64,000 bases of DNA from Hypomesus transpacificus. Lineage: Eukaryota; Chordata; Actinopteri; Osmeriformes; Osmeridae. Below the pieces are notes generated by a model that was not told the DNA's origin, ran no database searches, and worked only from the letters and a program-made list of their open reading frames with translations. Shown here in pieces: positions 1-10,321 of this stretch (position 1 is the stretch's first letter; every line of letters starts with the position of its first letter). Position numbers and translations under genes: made by a program. The stretch is taken from contig NC_061063.1 in NCBI RefSeq assembly GCF_021917145.1, positions 7,321,944-7,385,943 of the forward strand. The letters run 5' to 3'.

Positions 1-752
1 TAGAAAAAATCCTAACGCTGAGCAAGTATGGCTCACGTCTAGCGTAAGTCCTCCACTGTAAAGTAATGTTTGTGTTACAGGTTTGAACAATCTCCATGTC
101 AAGCAGGAAAATCCTGCACCAGAAATATGTGGCCTCCTACTCTTTGGTGCTCTAAAAAGTTCCGAAAGGCTTCAAGATGGTCTTAAACTCGAAAGAAAAC
201 CAACGTTAGGTCTATCGTTGAAAATGCATGGAAAATACGAAACACTCAACACTTGCACATAACTTGTATGTGTCGTTTATGATTTCCTATATATGTGAGC
301 ACAATAACAGTGAGCGTATTAAATTAACCAGTTAAAGCAAAAACCATGTTCGCTGACTCCACTTGAGTACCCTGCCTGTAAACCCAGGTGACTGGTTCAT
401 GATCTGCTTCTGACACTTGGCTAGTCCAGAGACAGTTTGAAAAGGTGATCACATCACTAGCTTAGATCACAAGATAGAAAAGTGACAATAATACAGAATA
501 ATAATGTGTCGCCAAGATCCAACTTGCCAACCAATGTTACGTGATGTGGTATGGATCGAGTAAATCAATCGAGGCAAATGCAGAGCGAGAAAGGCAAGTT
601 CAGTTCTATCTCATTTTGTGTCTATCGTCTTTTGGTAACCATAACATGGTTTGACCAACAGATCATCCTAAATTGCTGTTACTAGACACGCAAATAATAC
701 ACACTTCACTGTGTTTGTATATTTGATTAAATAAAGTATTTCAGTTACTTAC
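1..752 (-). other. Probable intron 1 of the sacm1l-like gene
   Basis: Lies downstream, on the minus strand, of the splice donor that follows the coding exon at 753-781. I found no further coding exon of that gene and no recognisable repeat here, so the rest of the gene would lie outside the window. Intron status is inferred only from the donor. Confidence 0.4.
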
Positions 753-781
753 AAATTGAATCTTTCGTAGGCGGTCGCCAT
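753..781 (-). CDS. sacm1l: First coding exon of a sacm1l-like phosphoinositide phosphatase (partial)
   Basis: Read on the minus strand, ATG at 781-779 opens a short frame MATAYERFN plus two bases of the next codon, ending at a strong donor (gtaagt) at 752. From memory this matches the N-terminus of fish SAC1 (SACM1L), an ER/Golgi membrane phosphatase that hydrolyses PtdIns4P. The coding part of the exon is only 29 bp and no second exon is in the window, so the name rests on about ten residues plus a good splice site. The ATG lies in a GC-richer, CpG-containing stretch consistent with a promoter. Another gene starting MATAY is possible. Confidence 0.45.
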
Positions 782-1598
782 CTTCACTTCATGTAACTGA
801 CTTCCGTGACGTACAATGAAAACCTGTAGTGTGGGCGTGGTAAGTGTTCAGTTTTCAAAAAACTAACGACCCCTCGCGGCAACCAACTAGATTACAGCAG
901 TTTCTTGAATGTAACATGTACATTCATTTGAATTGTGTGTGTTTTAAAATTCCAACAAACCAATTAACAGTCCAATTGAATATACTTTTTGACTGAATAG
1001 GTTAAGTTTTAGGCTTTATGGTTACTAATGAAACAGGCGGTGTGTATGGCAGCCATAGAAAAAAGCAGGACCCTGTATAAAATCCCTGTACATGCGTCGT
1101 AGGGACCTCTGCTGATCGTTAGCTCGAGTAAGAAAGTCGAGGTTGGCGTGTTACGAAGTCTAGAGTATGATGTATAATGATATACACATTTGTGGCGTTT
1201 TACGAACCATCCAAACAAAAGCGGATATGTTATATTTAAAATGTAGCGAATATGGATGAAAGGTTACAAATAAGTTGGTTTACTTGGCATGGTAACGTAA
1301 ATTGGCTTGTGAACGTAAGACGGCGCCAAAACGCCATTCGTGCACACAACCACGTGCAGTCCTTTGCTCGGTAGCCTTCGAACAAGTTTAGAGTTAAGTT
1401 CACTTTAACCGATAATGGTGTACCGGGACAAGACAATGGAAGGCAACATTTGTTACCTTGTTTGCTAAGGATAAGTAGTAACAAGAAGAATGCGTGTTAT
1501 GTTTGAGTCTAATGTAAACCAAGATCATTCGTGTGCCTCAACTGGAGTGACGTCTCAGTTGCCACATTCATGCGTAGGCCTACAGTGAACACTCATGA
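782..1598. promoter_or_regulatory. Divergent promoter interval between the sacm1l-like gene and the snoRNA host
   Basis: About 0.8 kb separates the minus-strand ATG at 781 from the start of the plus-strand snoRNA host. No coding exon or repeat was recognised. The head-to-head layout suggests a shared promoter, but I saw no TATA box. A 5'TOP-like pyrimidine start (CTTTCT at 1599-1604) is a possible initiation site for the host transcript. Inference only. Confidence 0.35.
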
Positions 1599-1685
1599 CT
1601 TTCTGGTAGCCGTACTCTGAACGGATCCCATGCGAGCATGATTGGTGAGACACTGCTGTAGCGTTATGTTTTTTCCCCCACAACT

Positions 1686-1758
1686 ATGCCTATGATGATT
1701 TACTAGACTAGAGTCTCTGACTTAAACATGATGCTATTTCACAGTGCACTGAAGGCAA
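1686..1758 (+). ncRNA. snord52: SNORD52-like C/D snoRNA, copy 1
   Basis: C box ATGATGA at 1692-1698, D' box CTGA at 1717-1720 and D box CTGA at 1749-1752. Flanking GCCT and AGGC form a terminal stem. The guide just upstream of D' contains AGACTAGAGTC, complementary to the conserved 28S rRNA segment GACTCTAGTCT. The base paired five positions upstream of D' is a U, consistent with 2'-O-methylation of that uridine as known for U52. Confidence 0.8.
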
Positions 1759-1913
1759 ACTGTTATTCTTCCAATGCAAGGATTGTTGATTAAGACATGA
1801 TTCTAACTTATTTTCTTGCACCCAAGGTTTTGAGATGGACAGTGGGATGGCAGTGTCTGTGCAAATGGTGAGTTCCAAGATTGCCTCCCCTTTTCAAAAT
1901 ATGGGTTATTCCA

Positions 1914-1989
1914 GTGTGTGATATGATGATTTCTTAGACTAGAGTCTCTGACTTAACCGTGAAGATCTTTCACAGTGCACTGACACACA
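1914..1989 (+). ncRNA. snord52: SNORD52-like C/D snoRNA, copy 2
   Basis: C box 1923-1929, D' box CTGA 1948-1951, C'-like GTGAAGA and D box CTGA 1980-1983. The ends GTGTG and CACAC can form the terminal stem. The D' guide AGACTAGAGTC is intact and identical to copies 1 and 3. Sits in intron 2 of the host. Confidence 0.82.
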
Positions 1990-2427
1990 TTTTGTTCAGT
2001 TTAACTAGTTTAACTAATTTGACGGCATCACCCATTGTTAATAGCACAATGTTTCCCTTCCAGGAATTCTTGGCAACAAGGCTTCTCCAACCTGAAGTTC
2101 CACACTTTGTAAGCATAATTAGTGTTTTGATTGTTGCCATTTTGATTCTACTGATGTAAACTGACTTGAGTGATCTGAGCAAATTTGTGTTAATCGGATT
2201 CTCATTGTTGTGGTCAAATGTAAAACTAGTTTTCTAAAGGTAGCCAACCATAAGGCTGATGTAATGTGCATTGATGACACTTTCTGGAGGCTATTACTTG
2301 TGTTAAACTTATTTTTGTATATAAATCCTTAGGCTTTGGATACATTCCCTTTTTTGGACCATCAGATTGAAAAATAATTCAACAGGTATGTGGTGTAATG
2401 CTGTTCTATTGGTACATGAAATATGGC

Positions 2428-2501
2428 CTGTGTAATGATGATTTCATAGACTAGAGTCTCTGACTTAACCGTGAAGATATTTTACAATGCACTGAACACA
2501 G
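2428..2501 (+). ncRNA. snord52: SNORD52-like C/D snoRNA, copy 3
   Basis: C box 2435-2441, D' box CTGA 2460-2463, C'-like GTGAAGA and D box CTGA 2492-2495, with CTGTGT pairing ACACAG as terminal stem. The 28S-complementary guide is intact. Very similar to copy 2. Lies near the 3' end of intron 3, about 70 nt before the next exon, the usual spacing for intronic C/D snoRNAs. Confidence 0.82.
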
Positions 2502-2810
2502 TTGGGTGAATTGACAAATTCCCTTAGTCACCTGGGTGTTGTTGTAATGGTATGTATTTTCTTACAGGACGTCATGAGACTGACATGCTATGATGCCATA
2601 TTGGCAATCAAGAGGTGAGTACAATAAATGAGAAGGTGCCTTATGCTTCAATGTGTAGATGAGGTTTTTAGTCATTTTTAACAAGGCTTTTTCATGATGT
2701 GCTGATCTCACTGCAAACTCGTGGACTAAATATGTATAGATCATATGTCTAAATTGTAAAATGTAATGTTTTGGTACGCATCAAGTTACTTATCTAATGG
2801 GAGTCATCCC

Positions 2811-2882
2811 AGTGTCAATGATGATTGCATTATTGGTTCAACTGATCAATATTGATGTTTACTCGCAGCGCACTGAGACACT
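2811..2882 (+). ncRNA. snord48: SNORD48-like C/D snoRNA, copy 1
   Basis: C box ATGATGA 2818-2824, D' box CTGA 2842-2845, C' TGATGT 2853-2858 and D box CTGA 2873-2876, with a perfect AGTGTC/GACACT terminal stem at 2811-2816 and 2877-2882. The sequence before the D box, CGCAGCGCA, resembles the guide before the D box of human U48 (CGCAGCGCT), recalled from memory. The core is identical to the second copy at 3243-3312. Confidence 0.75.
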
Positions 2883-3029
2883 ATTTTAAAGGATTTGACT
2901 AGCTTTTGCTTTCCAGGACATTCTGTAATGTTACAATTTGTCTGCAGGGCTTCATGAGACGGCATACATTGTCAGCATGTCAAGCATTTGGTGAGTATAA
3001 TGAATGAAAAGGTGCCTTGTGCTTTAATG

Positions 3030-3102
3030 TGTGTTTTGATGAGCTTTCTAGACTAGTCTCTGATTTTAACATGAAGTGTTTTCACAGTGCACTGAACTCA
3101 CA
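3030..3102 (+). ncRNA. snord52: SNORD52-like C/D snoRNA, copy 4, with altered guide
   Basis: C box TGATGA 3037-3042, D' box CTGA 3060-3063 and D box CTGA 3092-3095. It aligns with copies 1-3, but the guide lacks two bases (TAGACTAGTCT instead of TAGACTAGAGTCT). Only about seven contiguous pairs with 28S remain and the position facing the methylated base shifts. Terminal pairing is weaker. It may be a decaying copy or have another target. Confidence 0.65.
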
Positions 3103-3242
3103 CTGCAAAGACATGGTCTAATCTGTAGATTATTTAACAGATGTGATGATTGTAAAATATTTAGTTTCAGGACCTGTGGACGAGGACCTTTTTTTGGGGG
3201 GGGGGGTAAGCATAGTTGCTATTGTCTATACAAGTTATCAAA

Positions 3243-3312
3243 CTGTCAATGATGATTGCATTATTGGTTCAACTGATCAATATTGATGTTTACTCGCAGC
3301 GCACTGAGACAT
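3243..3312 (+). ncRNA. snord48: SNORD48-like C/D snoRNA, copy 2
   Basis: Identical over about 67 nt to the copy at 2811-2882. C box ATGATGA 3249-3255, D box CTGA 3304-3307, TGTC/GACA terminal stem. Located in the last intron of the host. Sequence identity inside diverged introns points to recent duplication, gene conversion or strong constraint. Confidence 0.75.
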
Positions 3313-3545
3313 GTTATAGCCACATAAAAGTACATATTTTTAAACGGTTTACTGACTTGGTTTTTGCTTCACAGGGCAATTCAAGGATCTGTACAGTGGC
3401 AAAACTTCTTCCATGGAGTTTTGTAGCGAATACTCATGATGTTGGCAGAAAACCCTCAAGCTTTTGGTGCCTGACTGAAAATGTACCAAGATTGTTTTCA
3501 ATGCTGTTTTTGTTTGTTCCAATAAATACTAACAGGATGTTTTAA

Positions 3546-4667
3546 CCTGTGAAGTAAAACCTGTGTATGGCTTGGCGTTTCTATGACTGCTTATCATAAT
3601 GGTCAAGTGAATGTAGAAGCACTACACTGCCTAATAATCAAGGGAGAGTGATAAATGGTTTCCCGTTTTGGTAAACGGGTTTACAAGCAAGGTTTGGACA
3701 CCTGACAGCGTTTATGAAAGTACTTAAATCATCGTGTAAAAAGTAGATGTCATCTACTACTGTTTAAAAAAAATGCACGTAGCTAACCGCTGACTGGGTT
3801 TCCCGCAGCCAATACGTGGCTAGATCACTGCTTACGTCGTTTTTGTCTAGAACTCGCGTCCAACTACCTACCTGCGCACTCTGACTAAACCACGGAAATG
3901 TAGATGGTTTACTGCGTCCAGACTTGTTAACAAGTTGGCTCCCTAGTCTGATCAAAGTATTAGTGATCGCTGGTCGAGCGCAACGGATGTATGCTTTATA
4001 ATTTGGATAGCGACGTTCTGTGGCTAGTGGGGCACTGACGGCGAGGTTGGTTAGGTAAGAATAAATGCCAGACATCAAGGTTGCTCCTAGCAAGCTAGAA
4101 GTCCGATACACTTGAATGTTTAATTGGATCTGTTTCCATTGTTTTGGCAGGTACACTGCGTAGAGTTGAGCGCCTTGCTGATCGAATGAAACTTGTCGTT
4201 TCTTCCCGAATTTGTTCCACGTCGACTTCTAAAGTTATCTCGATATCACAGCGAGCTACTAAAGCTAGAGCTAGCTAGCACTTCACAAGCCTCGACTGTC
4301 TGCTGATGAGAAAGTAAAGGTAGTTAATAACTAGCTTGATCCCGTTTGATTGTTAGCCATATGATGTATTGTGAAGGTTTTGGAATGTTTAGATCAACTT
4401 AAGCATGGTTGGGGATGCTTTTTAGAATGTGATCAAGTCTACCAGAGACATGTAGACCGTATGTACGTAAACTTTTCCCCCCAATGTTAACTAGTACGTT
4501 TCGGTTTTAGGGAATACAGGTGTGTCAGTGTGTTGGTGTTCACTTCTTCTGCCCAACCTTCAATTGTTTTCAAAGGGCCTGCATTAAGTTGTAGAAGAGT
4601 TAAACAGTCTAAGAAAGTGTTTTTAGTACCGTAGAGTAGAACACAATTAGACAGGCAACGGGGCGTT
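3546..4667. other. Intergenic interval and 5' region of c6orf47
   Basis: Between the poly(A) end of the snoRNA host and the c6orf47 start codon. No conserved coding sequence or repeat was recognised. A 130-codon minus-strand frame at 3764-4156 resembles nothing I know. The c6orf47 promoter and 5' UTR must lie in the right half, but I cannot place the start. Confidence 0.4.
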
Positions 4668-5609
4668 ATGGCAGCTGTGGTAGGACGAGTTTGGAGCTGG
4701 GTGCGTCCAGCAATCTCAAACCGCCCATGGAGCAGTAGCACAGTGTCAGACATGAGGGACGAACATGTGATAGAAGAAAAACAGCATATGACAAGCCGTT
4801 GGGGATTGGGAACTTTGACAGCCTGGGTTTGGGGAAAAAGCAGCAAGCTAAATGACCAAACCGTAGTAAATGAGGAGTACATCGAAGCAGAGGAGAAACT
4901 ACAACCAATGGAAATTAAGGATTTGTGTGCAGGGAAGCAGGAGACTGAAGCGAAAACAGAACATGCCCCTAGATGGTGGAACAAGATCCTTCCCTCCTCA
5001 AACTTATTTTGGCCGAGAGAATCTGGGAATTCTGGACTCAGACAAAGAAAATGTATCGGTTGGACCGAGGCAGATTGGGACTTGGATCACGACGAGGAGT
5101 TTTCTGACTATGGAACCCCTCCACCCTCTCCCACACCCCCCTCTTTTCGGCAGTCACTTTATTTCCGTCTCTTTGCACAATCCTGGAGGGGGGAAATAGT
5201 GCCTGAGCACTTTGAAATCTGCTTCAACTTTATCCGCCACCTGTTTGATCTGTTTGTGGTGGGGTTCCTCTGGACTGTCTCCCCACCTGCCAAATTCATC
5301 CTGGAAGTGTTGGGGGTTCAGGGGGCCCTAAAGCTGTGGCTACATGGAATGGCTCTTTTCTTCGTCTCCACTGTTGGAATGGCAGGATTGCTTCTACTGA
5401 TCCAGGAGTTTCTCCCACAGTTTGCTCTGGTCTATGGTATTGTGCAGGTGTTGGTCATCTCTGTCAGTGTCCGGCAGAGCGTGATTCTTGGAGAGGACGA
5501 TCCACTCAAGGAAGACATGGAAGAGAAGTTGGATGAAGAGGAAATAATAGACAATGATGAGCATACAGAGTTGCACCTGACTACAAAAGAAGGGTTGTGC
5601 CTTACATAA
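4668..5609 (+). CDS. c6orf47: C6orf47 (G4) homologue, uncharacterised MHC-region protein
   Basis: Single-exon frame of 313 residues. Residues 184-270 match the C-terminal part of human C6orf47 (G4, MHC class III): the pattern LGxxGxLxLWLHG (residues 205-217), then a hydrophobic stretch through LVYGIVQVLVISVSVR to about residue 269. Two to three hydrophobic segments (about 188-205, 222-245 and 250-268) suggest membrane association. The N-terminal half is poorly conserved, Trp-rich, with an acidic patch (136-147) and a proline run (150-158). The C-terminus is acidic (275-299). Molecular function is unknown; I infer none. ATG 4668 is the first in the frame and gives the full homologous length. 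The human protein is slightly shorter. The coding region is intronless, as in mammals from memory. Confidence 0.8.
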   Translation: MAAVVGRVWSWVRPAISNRPWSSSTVSDMRDEHVIEEKQHMTSRWGLGTLTAWVWGKSSKLNDQTVVNEEYIEAEEKLQPMEIKDLCAGKQETEAKTEHAPRWWNKILPSSNLFWPRESGNSGLRQRKCIGWTEADWDLDHDEEFSDYGTPPPSPTPPSFRQSLYFRLFAQSWRGEIVPEHFEICFNFIRHLFDLFVVGFLWTVSPPAKFILEVLGVQGALKLWLHGMALFFVSTVGMAGLLLLIQEFLPQFALVYGIVQVLVISVSVRQSVILGEDDPLKEDMEEKLDEEEIIDNDEHTELHLTTKEGLCLT

Positions 5610-7535
5610 GTTAATTAGGTATGTGCTCATAATGTGTTCTACATTTACATTGTATTCATTGATTGATAAACAAGTGCATAAGTATAGTAGAAGGTCATGG
5701 ATCAGAAAAGTTCTACAGTGTTTCGGAGTCAAGGAACTATCTGTATTCACTAGCCACATTGTGTTCTCCCTGCAGTCTCCTTGTTCCTCTTTTGGTTAGG
5801 TATTTTCCTAGTCACCTTTTTGCATTATACAGTTCTATGTGAGCATGGTATTTGCAAGAACTCCAACCTTTTGGACATTGTCTTAATGTTATCTGCCTTT
5901 GTTCCTATCTTGTGGTGCAGAGTAAAAAAAAAGAAAAACATTTTTGCATGGATATTATTGTGGTGCCATGGTTAGTTAAAAGCCCAAAATACTGAGAATT
6001 GAGTACAATGTCTCCCTTAGTTTGTCCAGCCAACCATCAGCCCAAAATTGTTTTTTCTTCCTGCCAAAGAAAATGAATAATAATAACATTCTCAAGTATG
6101 CAACCAGCATGAAGTCAGGACAGACGCAGAGTTCTCTTTGGGATGTGGGTTGTCATGGTTGAAGCTGGGAGCTGTGATGCTACAACAGATGTGATTTGTG
6201 TATTGAGGGGGCAATGTTAAAAGTCACAAGTAAAAGACACCTAGGTTGACCAGTCTTTTCCATAATAGACAATTCAAATGATGTTGAAACTTTCAAAATT
6301 ACTTATTGATTTTCTTCATTTTTCTCCACAGGCACCCTGTTTGTATGTGGCTGACAATTCCATGTTCCAAGCTGAGCCCATGGGTCTAATACTATGTGCA
6401 ATGAAGGGAAAAATAATAAGCATCTGAAAGCGAACATTTCATTGTGGAGACTACTCTGAATGGAGCAGTGGCAACGCATTTTCACTACATACTTGGTCAT
6501 TATTACAAATGTGTGTATATATTATATTTACATATATACTTGTCATGATCAAAACAATTGTTCCTCTATTTGTTACCAAAACGTACCTTCCTATGTGTCT
6601 CAAAGAAATGTATATTTGGACATTTGATTCTGACATGTTTGGAAATGGATTTAAGTGAATGAATACCACTCTCTGTAGATTTAATATTCACTCAATACCA
6701 GCACCTTTTGACATGCAATATTTTGTCATGTATAGACAATTAAATAGGCTTTTTTACTTTTACATTTTGCATGGTTAGTAAACCTAATTTCATAAGAATA
6801 TCCCCAGTATTAAATAACATTACTCAGTGATCCTTTGTAAATTGTTTTGCATATGATTTTAGTATTTGATATTTCAAAATGTCCTTTGCCTTGTCACAGT
6901 TGGGGCTCTTCTTGGGGCAGACCTAAGAGATCCAACTTTAACTAAGAATCCTATGCCTCGTAACACTCCCATATAAACAACTGTGAACCTCTTGAACACA
7001 ATTGGCGATGCGTTTTTGCTGCCTTATCTATGCATGTCAGAAAGGGGCTTTAAAGTATCCATGCTGTAAATCAAAAAAAAAATTTTCTTCTTCTTGTTAG
7101 CAAAAGTGAGAGTCCAAAGCAATCACAAACATTTGTCCATTGTATATTGATAATATCGGGAGGGGGGCGGGATTCCTTTTTACTCCTTGTGTGCGTTTTC
7201 ATCAAGATTTTATCAGGGTCCATCTTTCTTATTGTGAAGAAACTCATCTTTGTCATTTAGAAACCTAAACCTCCTTTTGAATTGCTGGATCACTGTTGAA
7301 GTAACACTAAGGTGTTATGTAAGTAAAAAAAACAAACAAACAGCAAAGCCATGAGCCATGCCATGGCTAGTTGAATGTTAAGGTGGTGCGTTTCTGATAA
7401 GGGTTAAGGGGAGAAGTATGCATGTGACGGGAAGGAGCCAAGACCTATAACTGTCCATCTAGATTTGTGACTGTTCTGACCCCCATCACTGTACACTGAG
7501 CCTAAAATAGTTCCACTGGGTAAATAAAGTTGTAA
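5610..7535 (+). other. Probable 3' UTR of c6orf47
   Basis: AT-rich non-coding sequence after the stop. The first clear AATAAA on this strand is at 7523-7528, which would give a 3' UTR of about 1.9 kb. No coding exon or repeat was recognised. The extent is inferred from the poly(A) signal alone. Confidence 0.4.
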
Positions 7536-9473
7536 CGTATTTTTCAAAATTTTTAATTTGCATCTGAGTGTTGATTTTATGCAAGAAAGTATCTGCATTT
7601 ATTTCATTTTGAACAGTTCACAGTATCAAGAAAACCATGAGGAAAATGACCATTGTCCATTTTTGTGACATAAAACAATGCTCTATATACAGTATACTGA
7701 AATGAGCTAAAAGTAAATCTATGTGCAATTGTTCACAATCTTTGTTAAGCATCAAATCTGGTGGAGGATTTCTTGAGACTGGTCAATCAGGTGTGGGGTC
7801 CATCCATGATCCTGGCACACAGGCAGGAGTGCCCAGAATATCTTTGCTATTACCAGCAGAGTCAGTGAACGAATGTGGAAGGATCATTTAACTTATTAAT
7901 ACTTCTGTATGCATGGCTACTCACTAACAAGTTGGACTTCCTCAGTTAACTCAGCAGGTCTCAGACACTGACACCTACATCGAAGTAGCATTTCTATATC
8001 TGTATCTTGGGCCATTTAGCCTACCTTAATGTGAGATGTCTAGAGATGGAACAGATACAACGATATGATCACAGTTCAAAACTTTATTCACATTAAATCC
8101 ACTCATATATGACTTTTATATACAGAAAGGTGCATTACCGGTACAATGACATGTGTTTACTGATGTTACAGAAAATTTGGCGGAATTACATGTAATTCAT
8201 AATACTGAATAGTGTCACATATGAAACAGTTTGAGTCGAGTGGTTTGACTCAAAACCATTAAGAATGAGATCCTTCACTGTGAAAGTGGATTGAAGTTGA
8301 GACACATGAAATCAGAAAACATGCATCGTTGTCATAGCCACTGAAATACTTCATCTAACTTGCCCAATTCACAACTACTGTACGCTGTCACCAATCCCAA
8401 GATCATATATATGTACATCATAGTAATGGACCTGCCAAACACAAAACGCATTGTTTCCCCTTTCAGTAGAACACAGTAGGTTTAAATAACAATTGCTTTG
8501 GGGTTATACATGTACTCGTATTTAGCCCAGGGAATGATAAACACAGATCCATCAGCATTGTTTTATGGTTTTTGGTGTGTAATTATTCAACCCAAGACAT
8601 CCTGTTTATTTCCTTATAAGCTAACTCTTGCCAAAACATGGATTTCAAACTATTGGATTGGTGCATGCACCTAAAGCACCTACACATAAAAATGTCTGGC
8701 ATTTTACAATTGATCTGTTTTAATGATAAAACTCTATTATAACCCATAAACTATCCTTGTAAGAAAAATAAAAAAAACTTTAAGGTAGTTACATATGAGG
8801 ATTGTCTATGTAATATTAATTCAGAGAAAGATCAGACTTCCCCAACCAGCCCAAATGTGCAAAATGTAAGAATTTGTGTTATCTCCAATGGTCTGTTATT
8901 GATACTGTTGTAGAGCAATGTTAGATTGTGAACATGACAAAAATATAGTGTCATTTGGAATTATTCACAATAGTGCATCTGATATGATAACAAGAAAAAA
9001 GATTAAAAGCGTAACGGAACTTATGACATAGGAAGAAGCCATCCACTGGCTAAGACAGTGACTTTACCTACATTATTCATAGATGATATTTCAGATATCC
9101 TGGGTGCCTGTCAATCCGTTTGATCAGAATGACACCTTGCAAAAGGTCTTGACAAACATAATCAAACTGGTTCCCAGGCCAGGATTACTGCAGCAAAATT
9201 GAGAAAGATTAAGCATTAAGAATCAAATAATTTAGGAAAGGTAATCTTTATAAAAAAATAAGTAAAGTTGCTGTGTTATATACAATGAACTCCAAGTCCC
9301 AATCATGTGTATCTAATAGGCAACCTATAACCAGCAATTCTTTCTCCCAAGCTATCCTAACCCTTTCCTCTCATGAACGCAGTAACTAAACTAAATAAAA
9401 GAGTGCCATTTTGTGATGTTTCATTGTCATTATCAGAACCACTCCTTTATTTCCACACGGATGCCCAGAAACA
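7536..9473 (-). other. Intergenic gap and probable 3' UTR of ppp1r11
   Basis: Minus-strand sequence downstream of the ppp1r11 stop. A minus-strand AATAAA (TTTATT on plus near 8082) would end a 3' UTR of about 1.4 kb converging on c6orf47. 7536-8080 shows nothing recognisable. No coding exons or repeats were seen. Confidence 0.4.
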
Positions 9474-10321
9474 TTAGTGGGTATGTGAACCACCTCCAGA
9501 ACTAGGAGGCACCGTGGTCCCACCATCTTCCCTCTGTCCATGTCTGTCTTTGCCATGTCCTAGAACGCAGTGTGCACTCCCACAGCCTTCGTCATCATCT
9601 CCCTCACTCTCAGAGGAAGACTCTCCAAACTGCCTTGGTTTCTCATAGACACAGCAACCTGTGGGTTTATCAATAACATTAGCTTTTCACGAAGGGAAAC
9701 AACTGGAAAACGTTTATCACAGACACATCTATAACGGTGTGAAGTTGATTCTCACATTTTGAGGACCTCCTTCCCAAGTGCTCATTGTCCACTGTGTCAC
9801 TGGACCACTCAACTTTCTTCTCAGTTTTTCTCTTCCTCAGTTTAATAGTCAGGCTGCGTCCCTCCTGTGTCGGGAGAAAGAAGCACGATTGGAACAAAAG
9901 GCCAGGTTGCATCACCCACATACAACATCTATGAATGTATGTCAGTACATTTTGTTTAACTTCTACCTTGCAAGATTACGGGATATAAACCGAGGAACGG
10001 TCTGAAGTACCTAATTCTAAAATTGTTGCTGACTACACTGGCAAAAGTGGAAAACTGTCTGTGCATTTGAGAAGCATCAACCAACGTAATATTTGGGTGC
10101 GGTCAGACTAGTTGGTTAATGAATGTGGCTATAAAGAATGGTCGCAAAGCGGACATACAGAGAAAGATGGATAACAAACGTTTTGACATAACTAGTCTAG
10201 ATAGTTTACAATTGGTTTACAATCAGGCGATTCTGTTTACCTGCTGGGGCGGTGGTGGTGTATCAATTTGAACGGTCTCGGTTATCGTTTCACTAGAAGT
10301 ACCTTGTTGGACCTCCGCCAT
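9474..10321 (-). CDS. ppp1r11: Protein phosphatase 1 regulatory inhibitor subunit 11 (inhibitor-3)
   Basis: Three coding exons on the minus strand: 10321-10241, 9864-9756 and 9658-9474, summing to 124 residues plus stop (human 126). The N-terminus [18 protein letters not shown] resembles human. The central block [12 protein letters not shown], then [20 protein letters not shown], is almost identical to human and contains the PP1-docking RVxF-type motif KVEW (residues 44-47). CCC at 64-66 and the GCGSAHC cluster near residues 86-92 are the cysteine/histidine elements of the family. The C-terminus is Pro/Gly/Ser-rich. The protein is a heat-stable nuclear inhibitor of PP1; mammalian PPP1R11 has also been reported as a ubiquitin ligase. 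It is head-to-head with vars2. In human it lies beside POLR1H, here about 23 kb away. Confidence 0.95.

Larger units (their letters stand above)
1599..3545 (+). ncRNA. snhg32: Multi-intron C/D snoRNA host gene of SNHG32 (C6orf48) type
   Basis: Seven short exons can be placed by splice sites: up to 1644, 1827-1867, 2064-2108, 2568-2614, 2948-2990, 3171-3205 and 3375 to about 3545, with AATAAA at 3521-3526. Each of the six introns carries exactly one box C/D snoRNA, the classic one-snoRNA-per-intron design. The exons have no conserved reading frame, as expected for a host transcript whose spliced RNA is dispensable. Four snoRNAs resemble SNORD52 and two SNORD48, the pair hosted by human SNHG32 in the MHC class III region, which fits the other MHC-linked genes here. 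Exons 4 and 5 and the starts of their downstream introns are similar, so the unit arose by tandem duplication. The transcription start is uncertain; a pyrimidine-rich TOP-like start near 1599 is a guess. Confidence 0.72.

Noticed and set aside
3764-4156. 130-codon minus-strand frame between the snoRNA host and c6orf47
   Set aside because: No recognisable homology, domain or splice context; kept as unexplained intergenic sequence.
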